Part shown: positions 23,876 to 37,190 of the stretch, piece after piece
How the letters are laid out: each line of letters starts with the position of its first letter
Position numbering within the stretch: the first letter of the stretch is position 1
Made by a program: the position numbers and the translations under genes
Assembly: GCF_002776525.5 (NCBI RefSeq)
Contig: NC_045453.1
Span: forward strand, 34,159,333 to 34,223,332
Direction: 5' to 3'
Source of the DNA: Piliocolobus tephrosceles
Taxonomy: Eukaryota > Chordata > Mammalia > Primates > Cercopithecidae
DNA length: 64,000 nucleotides
The notes under the pieces: model-generated
What the model was told of the DNA's origin: nothing
Databases searched by the model: none
Seen by the model: only the letters and a program-made list of their open reading frames with translations

Positions 23876-25100
23876 GGCTCTGTATGTGTGTGTATGTGGA
23901 TCTGTATCTGTGTATGTGTGTGTCTCTGGTGTGTCTGTGTGTGTATCTCTCTGTGTGTGTGATTGCGTGTATCTGTGTGTGTGTCTATATCTCTGTGTCT
24001 GTGTATGTGTCTGTGTGTATGTCTGTATCTATGTGTGTGTCTTTGTGGATATGTCTGTGTGTGTCTGTGTGTATCTGTGTGTGTGATTGTGTGTATCTGT
24101 ATATGTATCTATATCTCTGTGTGTCTGTGTATGTGTCTGTGTGTCTGTATCTATGTGTGTGTCTTTGTGGATATCTCTGTGGGTGTATGTGTCTGTGTGT
24201 GTATCTGTGTGTGTGATTGCATGTATCTGTATGTCTATATCTCTGTGTCTGTGTATGTGTCTGTGTGTGTATGTCTGTATCTATGTGTGTGTGTCTTTGT
24301 GAATATCTCTGTGTGGGTGTCTGTGTGTGTGTCTGTATGTGTATCTGTGTGTATCTGTGTATGTGTCTATATCTGTGTATGTCTGTGTGTGTATGTTTGT
24401 ATCTATGTGTGGGTGTCTTTGTGGATCTCTCTATGTGGGTGTCTGTGTATCTGTATGTGGCTGTGTCTCTCTTTGTGTATCGTTGTGTGTGTTCATGTGT
24501 ATCTATATGTGTGTCTCCATGTATCTCTCTTTATGTGTGTATATGTGTGTTTGTGTATCTGTGTATGAGTCTTTGTGTGTGTTTCTGTGTATCTGTGTGT
24601 GTCCATGTCTATGTGTGTCTGTGTGTATGTATATCTGGGTGTATATCTGTGTGTGTGTCTTTGTGTTCACCTGTGTCTGTCTCTGTGTGTGCAGCTGTGG
24701 GTATATTTGTGTGTTTCTGCATGTGTGTGTGTCTATGTGTGTCTGTGTACATCAGTGTCTGTGTGTATATTTTTGTGTATCTGTGTGTTTCTCTGTGTGC
24801 ATCTGTGTATATTTGTGTGTTTCTGCGTGTGTGTGTGTGTATGGGTATCTACTTGTGTATATCTGTGTGTATGTGTATGTGTGTGTGGGTTTCTTGGTGT
24901 GTGTATATGTATCTGCATGTATGTTTCTCTGTGTGTGTCTGTGTATATTTGTGTTTCTGCATGTGTGTGTCTGTGTGTATTTGTGTGTATCTATATGTAT
25001 GTGTGTGGGGGGGGGTTTCTTGGTGTGTGTATTTGTATGTATCTGCATGTGTGTTTCTCTGTGTGTGTCTGTGCGTATCTCTGTGTGCGTGCACGCATGT
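23876..25100 (+). repeat. 1.2-kb TG-rich array with about 125-bp periodicity
   Basis: Almost entirely TG, TA, TC and TGTC steps. Landmarks recur at regular spacing: ctttgtg at 24041, 24163, 24295 and 24417; gattg at 23961, 24085 and 24215; gggtttcttggtgtg at about 24887 and 25013. Spacings are 122-132 bases. Open frames of up to 341 codons encode only Cys/Val/Ser repeats (sense) or His/Thr repeats (antisense) and are not genes. Confidence 0.95.
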
Positions 25101-26600
25101 GTTGATGGAGCGTTTTCTCTCCCATCTTGGTGCTGGCTATGGGGAATTCTTGTCCCTAGTCTTTTTTCTCCACTATTCCCCGACTCCCTGTTGCAAGAAT
25201 CCCAGCCTGACCCTGGCCACCTCTGGCCAGGGAATGTATTAGAAGACTGTCAGGAGGCTCTGGAATTAATGGAGCTGGAGGACCCCATTTGAACAATATC
25301 CAGGAACCAAGGGGCCTCTGGAGAGCCAGGCAGGGTCCCAGCCATCCCCAGGCAGGACAGCACTGGTGCTCAGAGTCTGACTCTGAAGGAAAGGTCCGCT
25401 TGGCCAAGCTGAAGGCATGAGCTGTTGCCCCAGGTCCCTCCTTCAAAGTGGGTGGCCATAGCACCCCATTGCCAAGATTAACCACAGTGAGGGCTCTCTG
25501 AGGCAGGCGGGGCATGGCAGTGCCGACGATAGGAAGGGTGGGAGTGATGAAGAGCTGGGCAAGACCAATGCCCCTCACACCTCCCCTGGCTTCCCTCCAG
25601 CCCCTCCTCTTCCTCTCCCCCCCTTCTCTTCCTTCCCTCTTCCAACAGATCAGCAGGAGGCGAAGGGACCAAGGCCATTCTACTTTTAGTTCTAGAGAAG
25701 CAGTTTTCTCACCAACTTCAGAATACACCGGGTTTGTGTTATATTTCACTGTGCTCTCAATTTTTAAAAAAGGAAAAAGAAGGAAAGCCATGTTGCAGCA
25801 TTAAAAGTAGAAACTGGGAAGACCTTTCCCAGGAAGAGACGTGCTGGCTGGACGCGGTGGTCCTTGGCCCTGTCCTGATTTGACATGGGGAGGGAAAGTT
25901 TGCCCATCTGAGTTAGTCCTTCCCTAGTCCTGAAGGAGGCATCTGTGGTCCAACGCCTGCTGTCTTTTCCTCCGGAACGCTGGCCCTGGAGCCTCCCATG
26001 CCCACTAGTGGATAGCAGTTGGTTACAATGTAGCAGACAGAGCAGTGAAACTGAAAGCACAAAGAAACGGTGGGTGGGCAGTTGATTTAGAAGTGATGAT
26101 TTCCGTAGGTCCACTTTAAGAAAGACCATGAAAAATGAAATCAGAGATCAAAACTGTGGGTGGTAGTTGGGAAGGGTGTGTTTTACTAAGATGACCTTGG
26201 AGCCAGATGGGACTAGCAGTCACTAAGCACTGTCAGCCAGAGATAATAATTTTAAATACATTTATCAGACCAAGGCCTATTGCTATTTTCTTCTAAACTT
26301 ATTTCTACAAGTTTGTCTCACTTTTATTTATATATCTAAAACTAAGTAGGGGTGCAAAAGTGTACATAAATACTTGATTATTTTGCTTACAAAGTCGCTT
26401 CTCCAATACAAAAGACTATACTTTGATCATAGCCATATTTTAAGCTAAAACAGTTTTAAACAAGTTCTAGCATCACACTTTTAAACAAACACTCTTATTC
26501 TGTTGGCATCACTTGCACTGTTCCATGTCATCAAACGTTCATAGCTACATAAACATTCCATCTCACGGATTATTGTCGTTCAGCTGATCCGCCTCGTCTT
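25101..26600. other. Unassigned noncoding sequence
   Basis: Includes a short CT-rich run at about 25595-25648. AT-rich from 26220. A 211-codon minus-strand open frame (25156-25791) shows no recognisable domain. Confidence 0.45.
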
Positions 26601-26617
26601 AAAAAGTTGGGTTGTTT

Positions 26618-28022
<1,405 letters not shown>

Positions 28023-28024
28023 TT

Positions 28025-28200
28025 TGTGGTGTTTTTGATATAAAGGCTTTCCTGGTATTTAAAAGTCATGCTTTTCAGTCTTGTCCCATTTCACTTTTTC
28101 GCATTCGAGGTCTCCTACTTTCCCCTTTCCCATGCAGATCCATTTTCTCTCCCCTGCTCATTCTACTTCCTTTTTTTTTTTTTTTTTTTTTAACTTGAGA
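28025..28200 (-). mobile_element. Old LINE-1 fragment, right part of the interrupted copy
   Basis: 'ggtgtttttgatataaaggctttcc' repeats the ggtgttttttg left at the break (27490), as expected if the L1 continues past the inserted Alu and MLT1. The rest is weak L1-like sequence, ending in a poly(T) run at 28171-28191. Confidence 0.45.
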
Positions 28201-28880
28201 TTGGTGCACGGAAAAATTTAATAAGATGCATGGGAAGGGAGGAGAGGAGATAGGAGCAAGTGTAGAAAAGGAAAAATAAGACTTGGAGGGTGAGGATGAG
28301 TATGTTACCTTTTGCTTGTATCTTCAAACTCTACTTTTATTTGCTTTTTAAAACATATAATGATTTGCAAGACTCTCATTTGGAAATTATATCCTCATTC
28401 CATAACCCTCTTTTTTACCTTCCTTTCATCATACTTTCCATAACCCTCTTTTTTACTTCCTGACACTTTACCCCGAATTCTCCCTCTTCCTTCATTTTCC
28501 TTCTTCTCTTATTTTCCCAACACCCTGAAGCATGAACTTACTTTTTGGAGGTCATGGGCTTTTCCCAAGATTCTGCCACCAGCATCCTGTTTGTCTTTCT
28601 TGTTCTTCCCTGGGGCCTTCCATGCTGATTTCCATACCTAATCAAGGTAGAAAAGAACCAAAGGATCTTAAAAGTGGGTTGGCCCAGGCTTTGCTGGCTT
28701 GTTTCAGCCCAGCAGGTCATGCTCCAGCCCATACTCCATGCTGGCTGGAAGCCAGCGCCCCAGGAGACATTTACACTTAATTCCTTCTGTATCCCGGGAA
28801 TCACGGGCAGCTGGGCACCTGGTTTTTGCATTCTGCTGACTGTGAGGAAGGTGCTTTTATAGTTTCCATAAGAGATGTTT
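28201..28880. other. Unassigned sequence with a short duplication
   Basis: The 20-mer 'ttccataaccctctttttta' occurs at about 28398 and again at about 28437. Confidence 0.45.
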
Positions 28881-29560
28881 ATTAAAAAAACCTGCACTCT
28901 TCCAGACCGGAAAGGTATTATGCGAACATTTTATGAGCAGAATGTATAAATTAATGGAGAAAAACTACTAGAAATTTGGGTTATTTGGTGGTGTTTGCTA
29001 CTCGCACCCAACAGAGTACAGTTAATCATACATCACGGCACAGGCTCCTCCAATCTCCTTCATAATGTGTTTTTTTATTTCCATTTGTGTTGGGGGTTTT
29101 GTAAAATAAACACACATTGTGTTCTCTGGGAAGATAATGGGTGTCTCTGAAAGGACAAAGCGGACTCTGATTTAGTTGGCTCTGTGCTTGTGATAGGAGC
29201 AGGAGGAATTTTATGTATTGCATTATCGCCATTCTGGTGGTAGAAAATGACTTAAATAGACCTAGCCTCCGAAATCGTCATTGTGTTAAGCCTTGTTATG
29301 ATGAACTTTTCCTTGCGTGCATGTGCAGTTCTGTATAATGAATATATAAATAAGCACCCGCGCATCTGAGGTTTTCTTTTTGATACTCTGAAAAGGCTAT
29401 TCTTTCTTTTTTTAGGCCAATCTTCGAGGTTAGTGATGGAGAAATAGCAATAATAATAATAACAACAGCTTGAAAAATAAAACAAAATCGAAAAGCCCTG
29501 GCATATTTAAATTTCATTAGAAGCCAGCTGCCGCATATGGATTCTGTAGTAGGTCATGCT
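28881..29560. promoter_or_regulatory. Candidate conserved noncoding element (inferred)
   Basis: Repeat-free AT-rich block with GTTAATCATAC near 29021, 'gtataatgaatatataaataagc' near 29333, and a small (AAT)n run at 29447-29461. 'ttctttctttttttag' at 29400-29415 looks like a splice acceptor, but no exon follows that I can support. Confidence 0.25.
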
Positions 29561-31267
29561 GAGGGGCTGCTGGGTCCTGAATATGCAGACTTTTTCTCTA
29601 CTTTTTAAAACCTGGATCCTCATTAACTTCTGTCACTTCACACACAGCCTCTGGGGAAGCGATTGGGGATTGGGATGGCACCTGCCCACTGTGTGCAGTG
29701 CCAGGGGCTGGGCAGGGGTGTTCAGGCTTCATCTTTGCTGCTTCAAGGGGCACTGATGCCAGCCACATTAACATTTTAACCCACGCCGAGGCTGTCCTCA
29801 GAGGCCCACAGCATGGTGCATTTCTCTCCACGGGGGACTGAGGGACCTTGGAACAAAGGTCAGCGTGGATGACTGGGCCAGCTGCCATCGGACTCAAGGA
29901 AAGGGGAAATTAAAACCATTCATTTACATATTCCTGATCCTCCTGTTTGCTCCCAAGCTCTGTGCAAAGTCTAGCCTCCACTCTTCCTAGTAGCTCCACT
30001 CCCTGAGTCCCTCCGCTAATAAGGACTATCCAGCCTTCTAGTCTCTCTCCATAGCCTGTGACGTGGGGATATTTTGTAATCGGATGTGTAGTCCATCTTG
30101 CTTAAATGGTAATTTGTACGGTCTTCTAATAGTGAGAGAAAGGATATGAAAGAATTCCAACTGTAATGCTTTGTAAAGATTATTTTAATAGTAGTGTACG
30201 TTGATGGTAGAGAATTTTAATAAAAATGGATAAGACTTAAGAACTTGAAATCACCACTGTTAATATTTTGATCTACAAATATCTTTTCTAGCCTTTATCA
30301 TTAACTCTATGGAAGTGAAATTATACCAAATATGTTTGGTTTCTCCTCAATGTATCCATACACTGAGGCTATCTTCATGTTAGACATAATTTTCTATACC
30401 ATTTTTAAGAGCTGCATAGATTCTGTGGTATTTTGTAGTAGTTTATATGGTAATTTCCATAACCAAGTTAGAAAAGACGCTTTGTTTCAATTATCCTATC
30501 ATTAGATGGGTAAAAGGCACTTCCACACACCTTGCTTTTGCGAAACCAGCGGGAACTCTGTGTTTCCTTTTGGAGCAGGTGCTGTTTGCAGCACAGCTGG
30601 CCTCTGCCCCGACTAATCTCAACCCTTAGTCAGAATGGAAACTTGACGGTAGGTTAATTTCTACAGTGTTGATAATGATGTCATTACAATCAAAACTATC
30701 TTAGTGGATTCTTTTAAGTCTTCTTGAATGACCTTCTGTTTATGAATGTTTAACCCAAGTCTGGTTCAGGGCTGTCTCCGTATGACCTACCTTCCTGGGA
30801 TAATCCCCCAGGACAGGGCCTTGGTGGGACCCCAGCCTTCAAACTTCTGGACAGTTGAGACTGAAGGGAAATGATGCTTCCAAGAGGGGCTGAACGGGAC
30901 CCACAGATCCAGCCTTCCACACATGCTTTGGCCCAGCCATGCAGGGAAAGAGTCTGGGGGCTGGGGCTTCTCCCAAACTGCTCTCCATGCCCTTTTAACT
31001 CTGTTTTCACAGCAGTGGGGGCTGGGATGCAGTGTGATTTGCACCAAACCCTAACCTCTAAAGATACAGTTTATTTCAACAAACCTTTGTGTTGGGTCTT
31101 CCCTTGACGGAGGATTTATTAAGGAAGACTTCAGATGTGAGCGGCTGCTTTGATATTGAAATATGCTTTAGGTTTTGCAAATACGTTTGAGGTTCTATCT
31201 ATGTCTATTCCTGTTAAAAGCACAGTTCCCACATCATTGTCCCAAACCGAGAAGGTGTCTGAGCTTG
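29561..31267. other. Unassigned noncoding sequence
   Basis: No element recognised in 1.7 kb; 30180-30460 is AT-rich and might be an unrecognised old transposon. Confidence 0.4.
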
Positions 31268-31546
31268 CTATGATAAAACAAAGACTTCTCAGGGCCTGGG
31301 TCCACAGCTCCAGGATTCATTTCGCAAACTGCTGGGCGGCCACTGTTGTCAGGACACTGGGTTAGGGCAGAGAGAACCCGGCTCTCCAATGGAGAGAGTC
31401 TGCTGCTGTGCTCAGGAGTGGAGGTGCTAGAGCCGGGTTTTCTCTTCTCTCACCCAGTGTCCTGACAACAGTGACCGCCCAGCAGTTTGCTGAATAAATC
31501 CTGGAGCTCTGGACCCAGGCCCTGAGGAGTCCTTGTGCTATCACAG
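31268..31546. repeat. Long inverted repeat, two 118-bp arms and a 43-bp spacer
   Basis: Left arm 31268-31385 and right arm 31429-31546 are reverse complements of each other. Hand alignment gives 14 mismatches and no gaps over 118 positions (about 88% identity). The core shared by both arms includes aggacactgggt, gtcaggacac and agcagtttgc/gcaaactgct. The RNA from either strand would fold into a long hairpin. I do not recognise the arm sequence as a known transposon. Confidence 0.95.
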
Positions 31547-31904
31547 AACACTAAATAGCCATAATGCATCTAATACTGTCCATTTGTGAGGAAGTCCACG
31601 TACCTGGATCATAAGCTTCCATAGACAGGGGCCTGGAGGCTCAGGAGAGGGGAGGGGGTTTTGTGGGAATAGATGCTCGCCGGCTATTCTAGAGCTCTTT
31701 CCCTCCCTCCCGTGCCCCCTCCTTCCCTCCCTGTCATCCTGCCACCTGTGCACGTTTCTTCACTAGAGTCTTGAGTAACTCTATGATAAACAGCTGTGCC
31801 TGGTGCTGCAGAAGCCTGATGGGCATGATACTTGGCACCTGGCTTCAAAAGGCGGCTGCGTATAAGGAGGAAACAGCACAGACCACCACAGAGCATGTGC
31901 GTCT
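31547..31904. other. Unassigned noncoding sequence
   Basis: No element recognised; a short CT-rich stretch at 31696-31735. Confidence 0.45.
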
Positions 31905-32065
31905 CAGCCGCATCGGAGTAGTTCAGAGTGCTTGGCCCCAGGCGGACCTGGCTATGAATCCCAGGTAGGATTGTGGTTTACCTGAAGCCACATCTTCAAA
32001 GCCTCGGTTTTGTAATCTGCAAAATGGGTATAATAATACCGTTAAATATCCTAATACTATTTCCA
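31905..32065 (+). mobile_element. MIR SINE, sense
   Basis: 'agtgcttggccccaggcggacctggctatgaatcccagg', then 'gcctcggttttgtaatctgcaaaatgggtataataatacc', the classic MIR 3' core. Confidence 0.75.
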
Positions 32066-32480
32066 GGATACAGGCAAGCTAACAGGTTCAAATGAGAAAA
32101 TGCTTCTGGGGCAAAGCCTGAAGTGGCAGCATTTCTTCCTCTTCTACCTTCCAAGTAGGTCCTTTGCTTACTGGGTAAAGGGAAGATCGCGTGGAGCCCT
32201 GAGAGTCTACTGGGACTTCCCTAGGACAGCTGGGGTCGTCAAGGAAAACTGCAGAAGGTGGGAGGGAGGAGGGTACTAAAGAGAGGAGAGGGGAAGGAGG
32301 AGGAGGGAGTGGGAGTCTGGGAGGAAGGCATCCAGGGCGGACTCTGGACAGGGTAGGAGGGCTCCCGGGCCGTGGTGTGCCAGGGAGCCCAGCACACAAG
32401 CTGCCGTTTGTCTCCAAAGGCCTGATCTGCACAACATAAATGAGGAGGGAATGTAGAGACTTCCCAGCTCTTCTCTCATG
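32066..32480. other. Unassigned; purine-rich at 32255-32315
   Basis: GA-rich polypurine stretch, no element recognised. Confidence 0.45.
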
Positions 32481-33300
32481 CATAGGCATTTCGATGATTT
32501 ACGGAGAAACCATTGGAAAATTAATTATCCAGATAATCGCCTAACACTTAACTTCACTTTATAAATGGAAACTTGATTGTCAGCCTGACATCCACCCCTT
32601 CTGTGTCCTTCAGAAAACGGCTGCGGCCCCTTCCTGAGAACCCGGCGCATTTACGCTTTTCCTTTCTTTTGAGGATTGTGACGCTGGGTCAGCCTGTGCT
32701 TGGGCCCCACTGCAGAGCTGCGCAGCTGTTGGAGCCTTGTGCTTGGATTGTAATAAAGTAATAGCCTTTCACCTTCCCAGGCCGGGCCCACAGACGGGCA
32801 GGCGGCAGACTTACATGTTGAGTTCTAGGTGTCTTTGGAATTAATCTCATGTGTCAGAAAATTAGATGAGATGATGCCTGATGCCTCTTATCCATAATAG
32901 ATCTTAGTCCCCCATTTAAGGATTTCCTTACACTGCTTGATAGAGAAGAAAAGCCACAACCTTAAGTGGCTTTATGTAGGTAGCTTGATTTCTGAAAAGA
33001 TTGCTAATCCTAGTGGGAATTTATGTAAAAGCGTTCAGACTCTGCAGAATCGTCAAGGTTTCCATATTTATCAAACGCAGCTCTTCTTGTGTGAATAATG
33101 CATTCTGGGTCAGGCTTGGTAAATTGCTTTAGTTAATGAATTTCAAAGGTAGAGATGGTTGTTGAAGCATCTCATCTGGTGAGCTTGCTGTTTGAGTTTT
33201 GCTATTTATTCAGTTTTTAAATTTTTCCGATTGTTGAAGAGTTTTCCCACACTGTACGGAAGTAAGGCAGGAAAGCAAGAGGTGTGTGATTTGGTGGATT
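32481..33300. promoter_or_regulatory. Candidate conserved noncoding element (inferred)
   Basis: The clearest such block in the window: 820 repeat-free bases dense in homeodomain-type and GATA-like sites (gaaaattaattatccagata at about 32516, ctttataaatgg, gtcagaaaattagatgagat near 32855, ggaattaatctcatg near 32838, agttaatgaatttc near 33132). Motifs were read by eye and not scored. Conservation untested. Confidence 0.35.
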
Positions 33301-34346
33301 CTTCACACTTCATCTTTGTGATGCATTTTTTTTTTTTAATGTGTAGAGGCCTTGCAGGCCTTGTGATTCAGGCAGTAAAACCTTGAGAAAGTGGCCCCTG
33401 GCAGATGAAGAAGATATGAAATAGGAGAGTGAGACAAAAAGGGAAAACTGAGTGACACTTACTGTGTTTCTCAGCTTTTCCACCATCCATTTACACCACA
33501 GCCCTGTGTTCTAACCAGTCTGCCTTCTTATAATAACACACTTAAGAAAAAGCATAGCTGGTATTTAATCTTGCAACTTCTTAAAAGTTAAACTGGTGAT
33601 GTGTCTTCTCCTAAGTTAGCAGTATAGAAAAGAGTTCTATTAAGAAGCAAATGAAGAAATGAAAATCAAACTTCCTGGGAAGTAATTATATGAGTTTATA
33701 ATAAGCCATAAGAAATTTGAAAGGAAGGGGAAAAAAGCCAATGAAATAGTGTATTGAGGATATTAAATTAAGTAATTTTAATGTCACCATTTGATATCCA
33801 GGAACTTGAATAATTTATAGTTCTTGAAACTGTCAAATTGAAGCATTCATTTTTCTGTCATGGGAGCAGTGGCAGTGATGGGGGATTATATATCTCAGGG
33901 TATAGAAAGAAGGAACTCGCATTGTACTTTGAAGATGCAAGTTCCTGTGGGGCAGCCTAGCAGAGATGTCAGGGCTGAGCTTGCTGGGTTCGCACGTGTG
34001 TAATCCCAGCTGGTTGTGAGGTCCTCTGGGAAGCGATGGGACCTCTCTGAGCCTCCTCCAGTGTCCTGTCTCTCATGGGAGGAGGATGCTGTTACCACCC
34101 ACTTCTTAGGTCCTCAGGAGTAAAGGATTCAGGGTGTGGAAAAGGCTGTGTGTGGAGCTGGGTCCAGTGTGCACTCAACCCCTAACCACCAGAGCCACAG
34201 AGAAAGATGGGGTGCCTTCTGGGCAGGTCACCTGCAGACAATCTGCCGGCTGTAGATTTGATTCTACGTATTTAAAAACCAAATATTTGGCCTATCTTCC
34301 TTGGTGGAATTATAAGATATAATCTGAAAGACCAAAAAGTGACCTG
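33301..34346. other. Unassigned, AT-rich noncoding sequence
   Basis: No element recognised. A T-run lies at 33329-33338. Confidence 0.45.
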
Positions 34347-34728
34347 ATATGGTTTGGCTGTGTCCCCACCCAAATCTCATCTTGAATTGTAGTTCCCATA
34401 ATCCCCACATGTTGTGGGAGGGACCCAGTGGGAGGTATTTGAATCATGGGGGCGGTTTCCTCTATACTGTTCCCATGGTAGTGAATAAGTCTCAGGAGAT
34501 CTGATGGTTTTACAAGGTTTTATAAGGGGCCTTTCCCCCTTTTTCTCTGCACTTCTCCTTCCTGCCGCCTTGTGAAGAAGGATAGGTTTGCTTCCCCTTC
34601 TGCCATGGTTATAAGTTTTCTGAGGCCTCCCCAGCCCTGTGGAACTGTGAGTCAATCAAACCTCTTTCTTTTATAAATTACCCAGTTTCGGGCAGTTCTT
34701 CATAGCAGTGTGAGAACGGACTAATACA
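34347..34728 (+). mobile_element. MaLR solo LTR (THE1/MST type), sense
   Basis: Begins tgatatggtttggctgtgtc and ends 'gagaacggactaataca', with 'gggaggtatttgaatcatgggggcggtttcc', 'ctgccatggttataag' and 'aattacccagtttcggg' between. About 380 bases, near full length. No internal MaLR genes flank it, so it is a solo LTR left by recombination. Enhancer potential is known for such LTRs in general but not shown here. Confidence 0.93.
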
Positions 34729-35058
34729 TGGCCATCCTGGTGACCTGTGTGCACTCTGATGAAATTCCACAGCATGAGCCTGCCTGTGTGTTCACTGAGT
34801 TCCCTTCTCCCAGGCCCTGAGATGGCTGCTGGGATACAGTGCTGACCAAAGTGGAGACAGTTCCTATCTTCACGGAGTTTATACACAAGATGGGGAGTCA
34901 GCAAAGTAAACAGGCAGCCACAACCATGGGGTGAACTTTGTGATGAGGACGTGCACCTGGGGGGAACGTTGTGATGGGAGGGGCACCCAGGTCAAACATG
35001 GGTGATTGTTAGTAAAGATCCCGTAAGACAGAGTAGGATTCAGGGAAGGAGGAGCATT
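34729..35058. other. Unassigned noncoding sequence
   Basis: No element recognised. Confidence 0.45.
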
Positions 35059-35356
35059 TTTTTTTTTTTTTTTGGAGACGGAGTCTTGCTCTGTCATCCA
35101 GGCCTGAGTGCAGTGGTGTGATCTCGGCTCACTACAAGCTCTGCCTCCCAGGTTCACGCCATTCTCTGGCCTCAGCCTCCGGAGTAGCTGGGAACTACAG
35201 GCGCCTGCCACCACGCTCGGCTAATTTTTTGTATTTTTAGTAGAGACGGGGTTTCACCATGTTTGGTAGGGTGGGCTTGAGCTCCTGACCTTGTGATCCG
35301 CCCGCCTCGGCCTCCCAAAGTCCTGGGATTACAGGTGTGAGCCACCGCGCCTGGCC
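35059..35356 (-). mobile_element. AluY, full length, antisense
   Basis: Poly(T) head then ggagacggagtcttgctctg, 'tctcggctcactacaagctctgcctcccaggttcacgcc', 'tgaccttgtgatccgcccgcctcgg', ending 'gccaccgcgcctggcc'. Flanking near-duplicate aggaggagcatttt (35048-35061) and gggaggaacatttt (35357-35370) is the target-site duplication. Confidence 0.95.
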
Positions 35357-35570
35357 GGGAGGAACATTTTAGGCAGGGGAACAGTGTATATGGTAGCCTG
35401 GAGGTCAGAGGTCTGTGGCAAACTCAGGAGCCTGCACCTGGTGTTCATTTTCCCCACTGCGAGGGGCAGTGGTGCAGGAGTGGTTTGGAGGGTGGGTTCC
35501 GTGACCAGGGTAGGAAGCATGGATTTTATTACAAGCAGTTGAGAACCATTTAAGTGTTTTATCTTCTTTA
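35357..35570. other. Short unique sequence
   Basis: Nothing recognised. Confidence 0.4.
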
Positions 35571-35800
35571 ACAGCTTTATTGAGATATAATTCACATACC
35601 GTAAATTTTACCCTTTTAGTGTAATTCAGTGGTTTCTAGTTTATTCACAGAGTTATGCAGCTATCACCACCAAATAAAGCACATTTTCATTACCTCAAAA
35701 AGTTCTATGTAATTTTTCATCCCACGTGTAGATTTCTGTAACCACCACAACCAACGTCCCAGAGTGTTACATCTCCACAAGCATGTACTTTGTAAAGACA
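35571..35800 (-). mobile_element. Old LINE-1 3' UTR fragment, antisense
   Basis: 'agctttattgagatataattcacataccgtaaattttaccctttt...attcagtggtttctagtttattcacagagttatgcagctatcaccac' matches the antisense 3' UTR of L1M-age elements. Fades after about 35800. Confidence 0.65.
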
Positions 35801-36480
35801 TCAATATCAAGTCCAACTTTGAGATACAGGAAGATGAAATGAAAAGCATATACACTGCATGGTGATGTTCAGTATGTAAGCGCTCCAGAAGGAAACACAG
35901 CCACAAGGTCTATGGCTTGTCCACCAAACCTCTGTGAGGGCGACAACTGCAAACACCCACAGCCCAGGGTGGGCTGGTGGTGCGAGTGCCTCAAATCAGC
36001 CTGGCTGTGGGTTGTGTGATTCTCTTCAGCTCTAGGAAAGTTCTGAGCTGCACAGAGGACAGCTTCCCTTCTGTGCATATGGCAATTGCACTCCTGAAAA
36101 GTCCAGTGAAGGATTTTAATAAATCCTGCAAAATCCAGGTGATGTTTATATGTAAAACAAAATGAAGACCTGGACTCGGGTAATTCTAAACTTCTAGGAC
36201 TAGCCAGCGACTAGCCAGCCACATGTGGAGCTTCCCATATGCCACGCAGGGTACATTAGCTTCCCCAGCCTGTGCCCATGAGAAGCTAATGGCATCCCTA
36301 GACATTGGAAAAACCCAAATGTACCTCTCACATTTCCAAACTGCCCCATGGGGTGGTGCCACCCCCATGAGAGCCACTGTGCTTGACTCAGATCCTCGAG
36401 GACCCTGTGTATGGTCCTTACATGTCATCTGCAGTACAGTGCCAAGCAAGCATGGAGGAGCCAAGCATGCATGCAGGTGT
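35801..36480. other. Unassigned noncoding sequence
   Basis: No element recognised. At 36204-36222 'gccagcgactagccagccac' contains a short direct repeat. Confidence 0.45.
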
Positions 36481-36755
36481 GGATAGATGTATACATGGAT
36501 GGATGTAGAATAGGATGGAGAGAATGAGTGAAGGATGGATGGATGGCTGGATATATGGATGGATATATGGATGGATGGAGAGAAGGAAGGATAGAAGGAT
36601 GGATAGATGAATGGATGGATAGATATATGGATGGACGGAGGGAAGGAAAAGTGGAAGGGAAGGGAGGAAAGAGGGATGGAGAGAAGGAAGGAAGGATGGC
36701 TAGATGGTTGGATGGATAGACGGAGAGTGGATGGATAGATGGGTAGGTGGGTGAA
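36481..36755 (+). repeat. (TGGA/GGAT)n array, second copy in the window
   Basis: Imperfect GGAT array of about 275 bases with GGAA and GGAG variants. Antisense open frame encodes Ile/His/Pro/Ser low complexity only. Confidence 0.93.
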
Positions 36756-36965
36756 CATGAGGACTGATGGCTTTTAAATAACCTCTGCCTGCAAAACCCT
36801 CAGGAACCTGCTGTCCAGCATTTGTGCTGAGTTCACCTTCTCTACCCTTCAGGCACAGTGGGCCTTTCCACCGCTGAGTGTGTTGGCAACATGGCGGGTG
36901 AAATCTTAGGTTGACTTTTGGAAGAACATTAAGTTGTTTAAGACTCTGAGGTTTTATTTTAGGCC
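36756..36965. other. Short unique sequence
   Basis: Nothing recognised. Confidence 0.4.
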
Positions 36966-37190
36966 AGTGGTTCTCAGCTAGGGCTGATTTTGCCCCCGCC
37001 CTGGGCATTTATAAATCCCTAGGGATATTTTTAGTTTTCACAAAGCAGGGGAGGGTGAACTGGCATCTAGTTGGTAGAGTCCACCCTGGGGATAAGCAGG
37101 GATGCTGCTATGCATCTCTCAATGCCAGGGCAGCTCCCACATCAACGAATAATTCACCCATGTGGTTGAAAGTGCTGGGCTCGGGAAACT
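36966..37190. mobile_element. MER20-like hAT-Charlie DNA transposon
   Basis: Starts cagtggttctcagctagggc (terminal inverted repeat), then 'gattttgcccccgccctgggca', 'gaactggcatctagttggtagag', 'gcagggatgctgctatgcatctctcaatgccagggcagctcccacatcaacgaataattcaccc' and a degraded terminal repeat near 37190. Nonautonomous. Confidence 0.8.

Noticed and set aside
24217..25292. Open frames of 321-341 codons in the TG array
   Set aside because: They encode only Cys/Val/Ser/Leu runs dictated by TGTG repeats, and open frames exist in all three plus frames of the same DNA.
25156..25791. 211-codon minus-strand open frame
   Set aside because: No recognised domain, and it crosses a CT-rich stretch. Overlapping open frames exist on the other strand.
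29400..29425. Splice acceptor-like tract followed by AG
   Set aside because: Such tracts are frequent by chance. No open exon, donor site or coding match follows.
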